Source: Pseudomonas cannabina (GTDB lineage Bacteria > Pseudomonadota > Gammaproteobacteria > Pseudomonadales > Pseudomonadaceae). Taken from it: 64,000 bases of DNA. A model generated the notes under the pieces. That model saw only the letters and a program-made list of their open reading frames with translations, searched no databases and was not told the DNA's origin. The translations under genes were made by a program, and so were the position numbers. The DNA lies in NCBI RefSeq assembly GCF_900100365.1, contig NZ_FNKU01000001.1, forward strand, positions 3,286,001-3,350,000, in the 5' to 3' direction. Positions 8,421-17,114 of the stretch are shown here, piece by piece (the stretch's first letter is position 1; each line of letters opens with the position of its first letter).

Positions 8421-9184
8421 ATTCGCCACAATCGATCCACCGCGTCATGCACGAAATCAAGCGCCGCAAGCTGGAAGTCCTGCGGGTCACCGACCTGACT
8501 CCACTGATGCGCCGCATCACCTTGCACGGGCCGGAACTGACAGGCTTCATCAGCCTCGGGACCGATGACCACGTCAAATTGTTCTTTCCGCAAACCGCGC
8601 AAGAGCATGCAGCGCTGGAAGACCTGACCGTCAGCAGCGACAAGGACGCACCGCGCCCACCGATGCGCGATTACACCCCGCGCCGCTACGACGAAACCAG
8701 CGGCGAACTGGACATCGATTTTGTCCTGCATGGCGAAGGTCCGGCTGCCACTTGGGCTGCACAGGCCGAACCGGGGCAGTTCCTGCACATTGCCGGGCCG
8801 CGCGGCTCGATGGTCGTGCCGGACATGTTCGACAGTTATCTGCTGATTGGCGACGAGACCGCTATTCCGTCTATTGCCAGGCGTCTGGAAGCATTGCCCG
8901 CCAACCGTGCGGCACTGGTGGTGGTCGAGGTCGCCAGCCAGCAGGAACAGCAGACGTTGCAGAGCGAAGCGCAGGTCGATGTGATCTGGGTCGTGCGGGG
9001 AGAACAGAACCTGGTGGACGTTGTGCGCCGCCTGGAAATGCCTGAGGGCAAGTTGTACGCGTGGGTCGCCACCGAGTCCGGTTTGTCACGCAAGCTGCGG
9101 CGGGTACTGCTGGACGAGTTCGGTCTGGAGGAAGACTTCGTCAAGGCTGCCGGTTACTGGAAAGCGGACGACAGCGAGGAGTGA
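8417..9184 (+). CDS. nfeF: Siderophore-interacting ferric reductase, NfeF (YqjH)/ViuB-like
   Basis: A 255-aa cytoplasmic FAD-dependent NAD(P)H:ferric-siderophore reductase that releases iron by reducing Fe(III)-siderophores. It has the FAD-binding signature RDYTPRRYD (~76-84), the GPRGSMVVPD loop, GDETAIPSIARRLEALP at the start of the NAD(P)H-binding half, and the terminal AAGYWK typical of the SIP family. It overlaps the PadR gene by four bases, so the two are co-transcribed from the palindromic operator. This differs from E. coli, where the pair is divergent. Confidence 0.88.
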   Translation: MNSPQSIHRVMHEIKRRKLEVLRVTDLTPLMRRITLHGPELTGFISLGTDDHVKLFFPQTAQEHAALEDLTVSSDKDAPRPPMRDYTPRRYDETSGELDIDFVLHGEGPAATWAAQAEPGQFLHIAGPRGSMVVPDMFDSYLLIGDETAIPSIARRLEALPANRAALVVVEVASQQEQQTLQSEAQVDVIWVVRGEQNLVDVVRRLEMPEGKLYAWVATESGLSRKLRRVLLDEFGLEEDFVKAAGYWKADDSEE

Positions 9185-9199
9185 GCCCCGCCGGGCGAC

Positions 9200-9859
9200 T
9201 CATGCCTGACGACGAGCCGCCCATTGGTCGATCCCGACCAGCAGCAGCGCGATCAGTACGAACCCGAGCAGCACGCCCAGCGCGTTAATGAACGCGTTCA
9301 GAAAGCCGATCGTGCCGACGTCGATGAACGGGTACATGTAGTCGCCGATCATGTCGCCGCGCAGCAGCACGTAGGCAAAATACACAACCGGATACATCGC
9401 CCACAGCGCAATATGTTTAAAACGCAAATGGCCTTTGGGCACAAACAGCCACCAGTACAGAACGAACCCCAGCGGCATGACGTCATGCAGCAGTTCGTCG
9501 GTCACCCACTGCCAGCCCTGTGGATGCCACAGGTGGCGTAACAGAATGTTGTAAGCCAGGCCGACCAGCGCAATGCTCACCGCAATGCCTGCACACACCA
9601 CCGGGTGACGGAAAAACCGATGGCCCGCCGATTGGCGCTCGGTCAGCGCGCAGCTCAAAGCAACCGCCACGAGGGTGTTGGTGAGCACGGTGAAGAAACT
9701 GAAAAACCGCACCAGACCGCCCAGCAGGCTGGCGTGATCGGCATAGCGCCCGATGAAAATCAGGTAAAGCTGAATCACCAGCCCTGCCCAGCCCAGACAC
9801 GCGCCGACCAAGGCGTAATAGCGCTGTCCCTGCGCACGTTGCGGATAGTCGCTGTGCAT
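9200..9859 (-). CDS. Pr6Pr-family integral membrane protein
   Basis: A 219-aa protein with about six membrane segments (LVGACLGWAGLVIQLYLIFIG, FFSFFTVLTNTLVAVALSCAL, IAVSIALVGLAYNILL and so on). Conserved polar positions between them (FFTVLTN, ELLHDVMPL, YPVVYFAYVLLRG) are typical of the Pr6Pr/FAR-17a-like family. Its function is not established. It converges on nfeF with a 15-bp gap and is followed on the same strand by no related gene. Confidence 0.75.
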   Translation of the reverse strand: MHSDYPQRAQGQRYYALVGACLGWAGLVIQLYLIFIGRYADHASLLGGLVRFFSFFTVLTNTLVAVALSCALTERQSAGHRFFRHPVVCAGIAVSIALVGLAYNILLRHLWHPQGWQWVTDELLHDVMPLGFVLYWWLFVPKGHLRFKHIALWAMYPVVYFAYVLLRGDMIGDYMYPFIDVGTIGFLNAFINALGVLLGFVLIALLLVGIDQWAARRQA

Positions 9860-9931
9860 CGATCTGTTTCCTTGAGTTCCGGCGTCCGTGCCGGGCTTTT
9901 ATGGCGATGCTGAGCGCTTTGACAGGAACGG

Positions 9932-10159
9932 CTACCAGCCTTTGCCGCGATGCAGCTTTACATACAGCGCTTCGACCTTTTCGCGTGCCCATGGCGTCTT
10001 GCGCAGGAAAGTCAGGCTGGATTTGATGCTCGGATCACTCTTGAAGCAACGGATATCGATGCGCTCGGCCAGCCCGGACCATTCGTAGTGTTCGACCAGC
10101 GCCCTGAGAATCTGCTCCAGCGTAACGCCGTGCAGCGGATCGGAATTAGCTGTTGTCAT
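9932..10159 (-). CDS. VF530-family small protein (DUF2132)
   Basis: A 75-aa protein, [20 protein letters not shown]..., matching the VF530 family ([47 protein letters not shown]), which is predicted to bind DNA. I chose the ATG at 10159 because the family begins there and AAGG lies six bases upstream; a longer open frame to 10309 has no family match. Confidence 0.85.
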   Translation of the reverse strand: MTTANSDPLHGVTLEQILRALVEHYEWSGLAERIDIRCFKSDPSIKSSLTFLRKTPWAREKVEALYVKLHRGKGW

Positions 10160-10603
10160 GTTGAACCTTGAAGCTGATGAAGAAAAAATCGTACCTGAAC
10201 AGATCATCGCGACCGCTCGCGGACTTCCAGAAGTCTGCCATTGTAAGCGCCGCGCTTTCATAAAACACATCCCGCTTAACGCACTGTTACGGCCGTCGCA
10301 ATGATCCATGTCATGTTTAAAGCTTTTCGAGAGATCGTTAGCGCCCTATCATTGTCGTTTACGGATTAAACATCTTGCCTCTTACCGAGGTTTCTTCGAG
10401 TAAACGTCGATGCACGAATTCAAACCGCCAGGGTCTACGATTCAATGACCGTGGCAGGCCGGTCGCACCACTGCGTTGTGCGTGGTGCGCTGAATTCGAC
10501 TGTCGGTGATTCGTTTGAATAAGCAGCTGCAAGGAATGACGCCAGGGTAGGCGATGCATACGAACAAGATATCAATCACTTACTTCTCGCGGAGATTCAT
10601 TTT
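10160..10603 (+). other. Non-coding region upstream of gcd
   Basis: These 444 bp contain no credible gene. A hairpin with an 8-bp stem (10464-10471 cgcaccac, 10482-10489 gtggtgcg) lies about 115 bp before gcd. The last bases give a ribosome site (GGAG, nine bases before the ATG). The oprB porin gene that often precedes gcd in pseudomonads is not here. Confidence 0.6.
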
Positions 10604-13024
10604 ATGAGCACTGACGGTGCTTCAAATAGAAATCGCCTGTTGCCGAGCCTGCTCGGGCTGGTGATCCTGCTGATGGGGCTGGCACTGCTGATCGGCGGTG
10701 TCCGGCTGCTGCAACTGGACGGCTCTCTTTATTACCTGCTGGCGGGTATCGGTTTTGCAGTGACCGGCGTGCTGCTGATCAGCGGACGCCCTGCCGCGCT
10801 TGGCCTGTACGCATTGCTGCTGTTCGCGAGCACGGTATGGTCGTTGTGGGAAGTCGGTCTGGACTGGTGGCAACTGGTGCCACGTCTGGCGTTGTGGTTC
10901 GCGCTCGGCATCGTCTTGCTGCTGCCGTGGTTCCGTCGCCCGTTGCTGCTCAAGGGCCCGGCGCGTATGGGTACCGGTGCATTGAGCATCGCGGTCGTGC
11001 TGGCCGGTCTGACCGCGCTGGCGAGCCAGTTCACCAACCCTGGCCGCATCGAAGGCCAACTGGATCGCGAAACTGCCGGCACCACCAACACCGCTCCGGC
11101 CATGCCTGACGGCGATTGGCAGTCGTACGGCCGCACCGCGTTCGGTGATCGCTATTCGCCGTTGGCGCAGATCACGCCGGAAAACGTCAATAAGCTGGAG
11201 CCGGCCTGGACCTATCGCACGGGCGACATCCCAAGGCCGAATGACCCGGGTGAAACCACTGCCGAGAACACCCCGCTCAAAGTCAACGGCATGCTCTATG
11301 TGTGTACGCCACACAGCCAGGTGATTGCCCTTGATCCGGATTCGGGCAAGGAAATCTGGCGCTTCGATCCGAAGCTCAGCACCCAGAACGCCGCCAACTT
11401 CAAAGGTTGGGCGCACATGACCTGCCGTGGTGTGTCTTACCACGATGACGCCGCGTACGCTGCCAGCGCTCCGGCACAAAGCCCGGCTGCGCCAGCGGCT
11501 GACAGCACTGCCACGGCGAGTGCCTGCCCGCGCAGGATCTTCCTGCCGACCGCCGACACCCGTCTGATCGCGCTGAACGCCGATACCGGCAAGATGTGCG
11601 AAGACTTCGGCAACAAAGGCTCGATTGATCTGACGGCCAATATGGGAACTTTCGCACCGGGCGGCTACTACTCTACGTCGCCACCGGCAGTGACCAAAGA
11701 CCTAGTGATCATCGGTGGCCACGTCACCGATAACGTTTCCATGGACGAGCCATCCGGCGTGATCCGTGCGTATGACGTACACACCGGTCGCCTGGTCTGG
11801 AACTGGGACAGCGGCAACCCGGAAGAAACCGCTCCGATTGCCGATGGCAAGATCTACACCCGCAACTCGCCGAACATGTGGTCCATGTTCAGCGTCGATG
11901 AAAAACTCGGCCTGATCTACCTGCCGATGGGTAACCAGACGCCTGACCAATGGGGCGGCGACCGTACCAAAGAGTCCGAGAAGTACAGCGCTGGCCTGGT
12001 TGCACTGGACATCGCAACTGGTCGTGTACGCTGGGACTTCCAGTTCACTCACCACGACCTGTGGGACATGGATGTGGGCGGTCAACCGACACTGCTGGAC
12101 ATGAAAACGGCTGACGGCGTCAAGCCTGCGGTGCTGGCATCGACCAAGCAGGGCAGCATCTATGTGCTGGACCGCAGCACCGGCCAGCCTATCGTGCCGA
12201 TCAACGAGGTACCGGTTCCGCAGGGCGCTGTTGCAGGTGACTGGACCTCGCCGACACAACCCAAGTCCGAGCTGAACTTCATGCCGCCTCCGCTCAAGGA
12301 ACGCGACATGTGGGGCGTGACGCCGTTTGACCAGATGATGTGCCGGATCGACTTCAAGTCGCTGCGCTACGACGGTCCGTTTACGCCGCCTTCGCTGCAG
12401 GGTTCGATTGTTTATCCGGGTAACTTCGGTGTCTTCGACTGGGGCGGCATTTCGGTCGATCCGGTGCGTCAGATCGCCTTCGTCAACCCGAACTACATGG
12501 CGTTCCGCTCGAAGCTGGTGCCTTCCGCTGAAGTGGAAGGCGGTCCGGGTCGCAAGAGTGAAACCGAAGGCGTACAGCCGAACAAGGGCGCACCGTATGG
12601 CGTGATCCTCGAACCACTGCTCTCGCCGATGGGCCTGCCTTGCCAGACGCCAGCGTGGGGTTATCTGGCAGCGGTCGACCTGACGACTCACAAAACCATC
12701 TGGATGCATAAAAACGGTACGGTGCGTGACAGCTCGCCGCTTCCGCTGCCGCTGACCATGGGTGTCCCAAGCCTGGGAGGTCCGTTCATGACCGCCAGCG
12801 GTCTGGCCTTCATGAGCGCTACGCTTGACCAGTACCTGCGTGCTTACGACGTGCGTAACGGTAAGCAATTGTGGGAAGCCCGCCTGCCAGCAGGCGCGCA
12901 AACCACCCCGATGACTTACACCGGCAAGGACGGTCAGCAATACGTGCTGGTCGTGGCCGGCGGTCACGGTTCGCTGGGTACCAAACAGGGTGACTACGTG
13001 ATGGCGTTCAAACTGCCCAAGTAA
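10604..13024 (+). CDS. gcd: PQQ-dependent membrane glucose dehydrogenase
   Basis: An 806-aa quinoprotein that oxidises glucose to gluconolactone in the periplasm and passes electrons to ubiquinone, feeding the gluconate/2-ketogluconate route. The N-terminal ~145 residues form about five membrane segments (LLGLVILLMGLALLIGG, YYLLAGIGFAVTGVLLI, GLYALLLFASTVWSLWEVG and so on). The rest is the PQQ beta-propeller, with DGDWQSYGRTAFGDRYSPL, the conserved FTHHDLWDMDVGGQP, and PMTYTGKDGQQYVLVVAGGHG near the end. Its length matches the family (about 800). An IS3-family element lies 14 bp after the stop, separating the gene from its terminator. Confidence 0.97.
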   Translation: MSTDGASNRNRLLPSLLGLVILLMGLALLIGGVRLLQLDGSLYYLLAGIGFAVTGVLLISGRPAALGLYALLLFASTVWSLWEVGLDWWQLVPRLALWFALGIVLLLPWFRRPLLLKGPARMGTGALSIAVVLAGLTALASQFTNPGRIEGQLDRETAGTTNTAPAMPDGDWQSYGRTAFGDRYSPLAQITPENVNKLEPAWTYRTGDIPRPNDPGETTAENTPLKVNGMLYVCTPHSQVIALDPDSGKEIWRFDPKLSTQNAANFKGWAHMTCRGVSYHDDAAYAASAPAQSPAAPAADSTATASACPRRIFLPTADTRLIALNADTGKMCEDFGNKGSIDLTANMGTFAPGGYYSTSPPAVTKDLVIIGGHVTDNVSMDEPSGVIRAYDVHTGRLVWNWDSGNPEETAPIADGKIYTRNSPNMWSMFSVDEKLGLIYLPMGNQTPDQWGGDRTKESEKYSAGLVALDIATGRVRWDFQFTHHDLWDMDVGGQPTLLDMKTADGVKPAVLASTKQGSIYVLDRSTGQPIVPINEVPVPQGAVAGDWTSPTQPKSELNFMPPPLKERDMWGVTPFDQMMCRIDFKSLRYDGPFTPPSLQGSIVYPGNFGVFDWGGISVDPVRQIAFVNPNYMAFRSKLVPSAEVEGGPGRKSETEGVQPNKGAPYGVILEPLLSPMGLPCQTPAWGYLAAVDLTTHKTIWMHKNGTVRDSSPLPLPLTMGVPSLGGPFMTASGLAFMSATLDQYLRAYDVRNGKQLWEARLPAGAQTTPMTYTGKDGQQYVLVVAGGHGSLGTKQGDYVMAFKLPK

Positions 13025-13058
13025 GGTGGTGTTGAGGTTGTCTAGTCCTGAAATAGGT

Positions 13059-13874
13059 TTACACCTGTTTCACGCTCAAAAACGCCCGATGCACCGCATC
13101 GGGCGTTTTGTATTTCAGGGATAAGTGTGGTCGCTCCCCATTGTAGATCTGCACCGATTCATCCACCATTTTCACTGCATCTGCCAAGTCTTTAGGCCGA
13201 TGGAGTAGAAACTCGGTCTTCAAAATTCCGTTTATTCGCTCGGCCATAGCGTTCTGGTAACAGTCATAACCATCAGTCATCGAGCACCGGATTTCATGCC
13301 TGGTATGCAGCCGCTGATAGAGGTCGGAACAGTACTGGGCACCGCGATCTGAATGATGAATCAGCATCTGATCGGTTTTTCGCTCTCCTACCGCTTTTTC
13401 CAGTGCCTTTATCACCGACTGGGTATGCAGGCTTTCATGCACATGATGACCAACGATCTTGCGTGAGTACGCATCTGTCACAAGGCTCACATAGGCCACG
13501 CTTTCCTGTGTAGGCAGATAGGTGATGTCTGCAACCCAGACCTGTTCGGGTCCATTGGCCACGACTTGTTCAGGACCTGCTTTGAGCAGGTTGGGGTGGC
13601 GGCGAAAGCGATGATGACTATGAGTGGTCTTGTGATAAGCCCGTTTGCGCGGAACCAGCTCGCGCGCATCACGAAGGATGGTAAACAGACGGTCTCTACC
13701 CACGCACAACGACGCAGGAGCTTCGACGCTCATCAAGTAGTGCAGCTTGCGCGTTCCCAGCCTGGGCTGGCGACGCCGCTTTTCCAGGACGAAGTCCACC
13801 ACCTCTTGGTCTTGGCGGACCTTCGCGTCAAAAGCGCGATTACGCTTGTAATACGCTTGACGCGAAATACCCAT
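13059..13874 (-). CDS. IS3-family transposase OrfB (catalytic part)
   Basis: A DDE integrase-core protein with VWVADITYLPT (first Asp), IHHSDRGAQYCS (second Asp) and the E-containing AMAERINGILKTEF. It is in the -1 frame relative to orfA. The minus strand has AAAAAAG (plus coordinates 13940-13946), a classic slippery heptamer, and the orfB frame stays open from there (ATRQVLSQGQIQ...). The active product is therefore probably the fused OrfAB made by programmed frameshifting. The Met at 13874 is only the first Met of the orfB frame. Confidence 0.92.
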   Translation of the reverse strand: MGISRQAYYKRNRAFDAKVRQDQEVVDFVLEKRRRQPRLGTRKLHYLMSVEAPASLCVGRDRLFTILRDARELVPRKRAYHKTTHSHHRFRRHPNLLKAGPEQVVANGPEQVWVADITYLPTQESVAYVSLVTDAYSRKIVGHHVHESLHTQSVIKALEKAVGERKTDQMLIHHSDRGAQYCSDLYQRLHTRHEIRCSMTDGYDCYQNAMAERINGILKTEFLLHRPKDLADAVKMVDESVQIYNGERPHLSLKYKTPDAVHRAFLSVKQV

Positions 13875-13897
13875 GAACAGGCAAGCCCTGGTAATGC

Positions 13898-14299
13898 TCA
13901 GGTCTTGGATTTGCCCTTGCGAGAGGACTTGCCGGGTCGCTTTTTTACGATGGAAACACCGTAGTCATTTTTCAAGACGTTCACGACAGCTTCAAAGAAC
14001 TGGGCCTTCTGATTGCTCAGCACCAGCTGTTCTTCAAGCTCTTTAATCCGCTGCTCAGGTGTCGGCGGGAGTGTTGGCTCGGTCATGGACCTGTTCCTCG
14101 GCTCTCGAATTGATGCGCCTTGGCTCCAATCCTGTCGACCGTGCTTTCGTAACCAGACCAGCACCGTCGACCGGCCTTGGATGCCATAGCGTCGCTGGGC
14201 TTCTTTATAACTCAACTCGCCTTTTTCAACCTGATCTACGACCGATAATTTAAAGGCTAGCGTGTAATCGCGCTGGCTGCGCCTTTTGCCCGAATTCAT
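13898..14299 (-). CDS. IS3-family transposase OrfA (helix-turn-helix)
   Basis: A 133-aa protein with an N-terminal HTH (RRSQRDYTLAFKLSVVDQVEKG, YGIQGRSTVLVWLRKHG) that binds the IS ends. It continues into a leucine-zipper-like coiled coil (PEQRIKELEEQLVLSNQKAQFFEAVV). Near its C-terminus, VKKRPGK is encoded across the A6G slippery site that feeds orfB. Confidence 0.92.
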   Translation of the reverse strand: MNSGKRRSQRDYTLAFKLSVVDQVEKGELSYKEAQRRYGIQGRSTVLVWLRKHGRQDWSQGASIREPRNRSMTEPTLPPTPEQRIKELEEQLVLSNQKAQFFEAVVNVLKNDYGVSIVKKRPGKSSRKGKSKT

Positions 14300-14364
14300 T
14301 GAGTCCTCCTGAGGAAAGGTCAGAAGGTGTAAACCTTATTCAGGACGGGACAGGTAAATGAAAG

Positions 14365-14394
14365 GCGGCTATCGAGAGGTAGCCGCTTTTTTTT
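14365..14394 (+). terminator. Rho-independent terminator of gcd, separated from gcd by the IS
   Basis: The stem gcggcta (14365-14371)/tagccgc (14380-14386) is followed by eight T residues. It lies just after the IS3 element. Without the IS, it would be about 25 bp after the gcd stop codon, the normal position for its terminator. Confidence 0.88.
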
Positions 14395-14449
14395 ATCGCC
14401 ATTGAAGCCTTGACCTAGGTTACGCCTGCTAGCGGGCACGACCGCAGAT

Positions 14450-14567
14450 TTGTGACGCAGAGCGTCACGAAATGCATGCCCACGCGGAGCGTTGGCACGA
14501 TAGGGTTCAGACGATAATCGTTCCACACGCTCCCGCGTGGGAACGCAGTTCTGGACGCTCTGCGTCC
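14450..14567. repeat. Intergenic palindromic repeat cluster
   Basis: Several interlocking palindromes (gacgcagagcgtc; cgttcc...gggaacg at 14519-14545) end with cagttctggacgctctgcgtcc (14546-14567). The last block recurs with one change at 31151-31172. This is a dispersed intergenic repeat family of this genome; related copies are at 31121-31172 and 63400-63458. Confidence 0.75.
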
Positions 14568-14598
14568 GCTCTTGAGGGGCCTCGATCAGTGCGAATGA

Positions 14599-15795
14599 CT
14601 AGCGCGCCTTGGCGCTGCTCTTGCCACTGGCGCGCAGGATGTCGCTCCAGCGGCGGACGAGGTAGTTGTGTTCGTTCATGACCGAGTTCCACACGGCGAT
14701 GTGGCCCATGCGCTCTTCGTAGGAGCCGCCGTCGCGGAGTTCTCCGGCATCGATCAGGGGCAGGCCGTCGCTGCCGAGCAGTTGTTCGCGGGCAGGCAGG
14801 CCGGCGTACCAGTAATCCCATTCGGCCGCGCTCAGATGGTCGCGGCTGCGCGCCGGGTTGCCGATGTAGTAGCCCTGCCGCGCCATCACCGCACCCGGCC
14901 AGCCGGACAGCCACCAGTTGAGATACGCATAGGCGGCATCCAGCACCGGACCTCTGGCGTGGCGTGACAACGACAGCCCGCCGAACCAGCCGCGATAGCC
15001 CTCTTTGGGCACCGCCACACGGTATTTCACGCCCGCGCGGTGCAGCCTGACCAGCGTCGGCGACCACAGGCTTTGTATGTCGATGGTCGGGCTGAGCATC
15101 AGTTCGGCGGCTTCTTCGTCGTCCGACCAGAACGCACCGAAATGCCCCTGCTGCTGTTTGCGCACCAGTACGTCGGCCAGCAGGTCGATCTCTTCGATGC
15201 TCATGTTGCCGATGTCCTTGAAGGTCGCCAGTCCCGCGCCCTGCACCGCCAGAGCGGCATCCAGCGCACCGATGGCGGCATCGCTTTGCAACGCGATACG
15301 CCCGCCCCAGGCCGGGTCCAGCAGCCAGCCCCAGCTTTCATCGGCCGAGCTCAGACCGTCCGGCAAGCGCTCGGGGCGATAGGCGAAACTGTCGGCATTA
15401 TGAGTCAGCGGCAGCATGCTGATGCGCTCGGTCACAGTGCTGCCCAGACTGCCATCGTGCTGCACGAACAAACGCTCGCTGGGCACACTGCCGCTACCGG
15501 GTTGATCGGAAGGCCGCAGCCGCCCCCGTTTCGGCAAGTCATTGATTTCATGCCACAGCGCGATCCGCCGGGTATCGATGGGCTGGATCGCCCGCGCCGG
15601 CCAGACGAAATCAACGTTATGAAACCACTGGTCGTAAAGGTCATAACTGTCTGGCTGCATGACCGCAATGCGTTGCGCGGTCTGCACGTCGTGAATCTGG
15701 TAGACCAGCTTGATGCCCAGTTCCTGCTCGGCCCGCTCGCGCAGGGATTCAAGCAAAGTCACCGAGGTGCCGAGTACGCGCAAGGTGATGGTCAT
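14599..15795 (-). CDS. Solute-binding-like protein without signal peptide
   Basis: A 398-aa protein resembling extracellular solute-binding proteins of polyamine-type ABC transporters (QPDSYDLYDQWFHNVDFVWP, LPLTHNADSFAYRPE, the AYAYLNWWLSGWPGAVMARQGYYIGNP region split across the C-lobe). It starts MTITLRVLGTSVTLLES, with no signal peptide, and the start is fixed by a four-base overlap with the CobW-type gene. It may therefore act in the cytoplasm, or be a repurposed binding protein. No permease or ATPase gene accompanies it. It is the last gene of the imidase/amidase operon. Confidence 0.75.
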   Translation of the reverse strand: MTITLRVLGTSVTLLESLRERAEQELGIKLVYQIHDVQTAQRIAVMQPDSYDLYDQWFHNVDFVWPARAIQPIDTRRIALWHEINDLPKRGRLRPSDQPGSGSVPSERLFVQHDGSLGSTVTERISMLPLTHNADSFAYRPERLPDGLSSADESWGWLLDPAWGGRIALQSDAAIGALDAALAVQGAGLATFKDIGNMSIEEIDLLADVLVRKQQQGHFGAFWSDDEEAAELMLSPTIDIQSLWSPTLVRLHRAGVKYRVAVPKEGYRGWFGGLSLSRHARGPVLDAAYAYLNWWLSGWPGAVMARQGYYIGNPARSRDHLSAAEWDYWYAGLPAREQLLGSDGLPLIDAGELRDGGSYEERMGHIAVWNSVMNEHNYLVRRWSDILRASGKSSAKAR

Positions 15796-16796
15796 GCCGC
15801 GGACTCGCCAGGCGGCGCGAAGCTGCTGGAAAACACCTCGAACGAGCGGTGCAGCAAGTCCGGGTCCAGGCCGCGCAGGATGAACACCAGCCGCGACGTG
15901 CGATCTTCACCCGGCCAGGCCGCGAGATGCACTGGCGCATGCAGGCAATGCTGTACGCCATGAATCACGATGGGGGCCTGGTTGTCGTTCACGTTGAGCA
16001 GTCCTTTGACACGGAGGATTCGTTCGCCGTGGCATCTTAGCAGCATCGACAGCCACACCCCGAAACCGACCCAGTCCAGCGGGCGGTCGAAGCTCAGGCA
16101 GCAGACCTGCGCGTCACCGTGACGTGCTGAGGTCGACTCGACACGGTGCAGTTGCCAGCGTGTTACCTCGGCAGCCGGTTCGGCACTGCGCACGCCCTCC
16201 CCGAGCAGCAACTGATCACCGCTGTGAACCTGCGCCGTGTCCAGCAGCGGCGCAGAAAAATTCAGTGCTTGCAGACGCTGCCGCAGTGCGTCGAGCGCGG
16301 GCGCCTCCACCAGATCGGTTTTGCTCAGCAGCAGCCTGTCCGCCGCCGCGACCTGAGCCAGCCATTCCGGGTGCAACCGCTCCTGCAACCCGGCGTGACA
16401 GGCGTCCACCAGCGTGACGATCAGGCCGATGTGAAAACGCCCGCGCAACTGCGGATCGTTGCTCAACGTGGTGAGGATAGGTGCCGGATCGGCCAGCCCG
16501 GTGGTCTCCAGAATCACCCGCCGAAACGCGGGTATTTCCCCGCGATTGCGGCGCTCGAGCAGGCTGAGCAATGCATCTTTCAATTCGCCGCGAACGGTGC
16601 AGCAGACACAGCCGCTGGGCAGCAGCACGGCGTCCGGCGCGACCTCTTCGACCAGCAGGTGGTCAATGCCGACATCGCCGAATTCGTTGATCAGCAGCGC
16701 CGTGTCGCCCATGTTTTCATCGGCCAGCAGGCGCTTGAGCAAGGTGGTCTTGCCGCTGCCGAGGAAGCCGGTAATCACATTCAGGGCAATGCTCAT
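15792..16796 (-). CDS. CobW/G3E-family GTPase (COG0523), probable metallochaperone
   Basis: A 334-aa P-loop GTPase: Walker A GFLGSGKTTLL (~10-20), the metal-binding SGCVCCTVRGEL (CxCC), ETTGLADPAPIL (Switch/Walker B region), and SKTDLV (NKxD-type base recognition). The CobW C-terminal domain carries RILRVKGLLNV and HGVQHCLHAP. Members of this family hand zinc, cobalt or iron to client enzymes. Here the likely client is the metal-dependent imidase in the same operon, which is an inference from context. It overlaps both neighbours by four bases. Confidence 0.88.
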   Translation of the reverse strand: MSIALNVITGFLGSGKTTLLKRLLADENMGDTALLINEFGDVGIDHLLVEEVAPDAVLLPSGCVCCTVRGELKDALLSLLERRNRGEIPAFRRVILETTGLADPAPILTTLSNDPQLRGRFHIGLIVTLVDACHAGLQERLHPEWLAQVAAADRLLLSKTDLVEAPALDALRQRLQALNFSAPLLDTAQVHSGDQLLLGEGVRSAEPAAEVTRWQLHRVESTSARHGDAQVCCLSFDRPLDWVGFGVWLSMLLRCHGERILRVKGLLNVNDNQAPIVIHGVQHCLHAPVHLAAWPGEDRTSRLVFILRGLDPDLLHRSFEVFSSSFAPPGESAA

Positions 16797-17092
16797 GATG
16801 ACCTCTGCAGATGGTCAAGCAGACCCGAATCCAGCGGGTCCAGCGGCCGGCCGATCAACAATTCGGCCTTCTGCCAAAGCTGTTCCAGTCCAGTCGCCAG
16901 TTCCTGCTTGCCGGTGGCACCGAGCAGCAAGTAGGACACGCCCTGAAAGTCCTCGACCTTGAGGCGAAACGGCGCCACCACCTTATTGATCGCAGCGATA
17001 CGCCGCAAACGCTCACGCCGCCGGGGCAGCTCGGCAGCCAGCGGATCGCTCCAGTGCACGTCTTCGCCCAACAGGCCGCACAGTCCACACAT
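16793..17092 (-). CDS. 99-aa CxxC protein of unknown function
   Basis: A small protein beginning MCGLCGLLGEDVHWSD, giving a CxxC at residues 2-5, then a helical, charged body. I do not recognise the family. The Met at 17092 is chosen because the upstream extension is the antisense shadow of the SDR gene, and this start leaves a 22-bp gap to that gene. Its stop overlaps the CobW-type start (ATGA). The CxxC and the tight coupling to a metallochaperone suggest a metal-handling partner; this is inference. Confidence 0.7.
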   Translation of the reverse strand: MCGLCGLLGEDVHWSDPLAAELPRRRERLRRIAAINKVVAPFRLKVEDFQGVSYLLLGATGKQELATGLEQLWQKAELLIGRPLDPLDSGLLDHLQRSS

Positions 17093-17114
17093 CAGTGGTG
17101 CTCCAGCAGGTTGC

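Larger units (their letters stand above)
13039..14352 (-). mobile_element. IS3-family insertion sequence, complete (~1,314 bp)
   Basis: Terminal inverted repeats begin tgtctagtcctga at 13039 and, as reverse complement, tgtcccgtcctga at 14352. A 3-bp duplication GGT flanks it (13036-13038 and 14353-14355). It carries the usual overlapping orfA/orfB pair on the minus strand. It sits between gcd and the gcd terminator, inserted against the direction of gcd transcription. Confidence 0.92.

Noticed and set aside
11702-12967. 421-aa antisense frame in gcd
   Set aside because: Shadow of a strongly conserved PQQ dehydrogenase; no recognisable domain.
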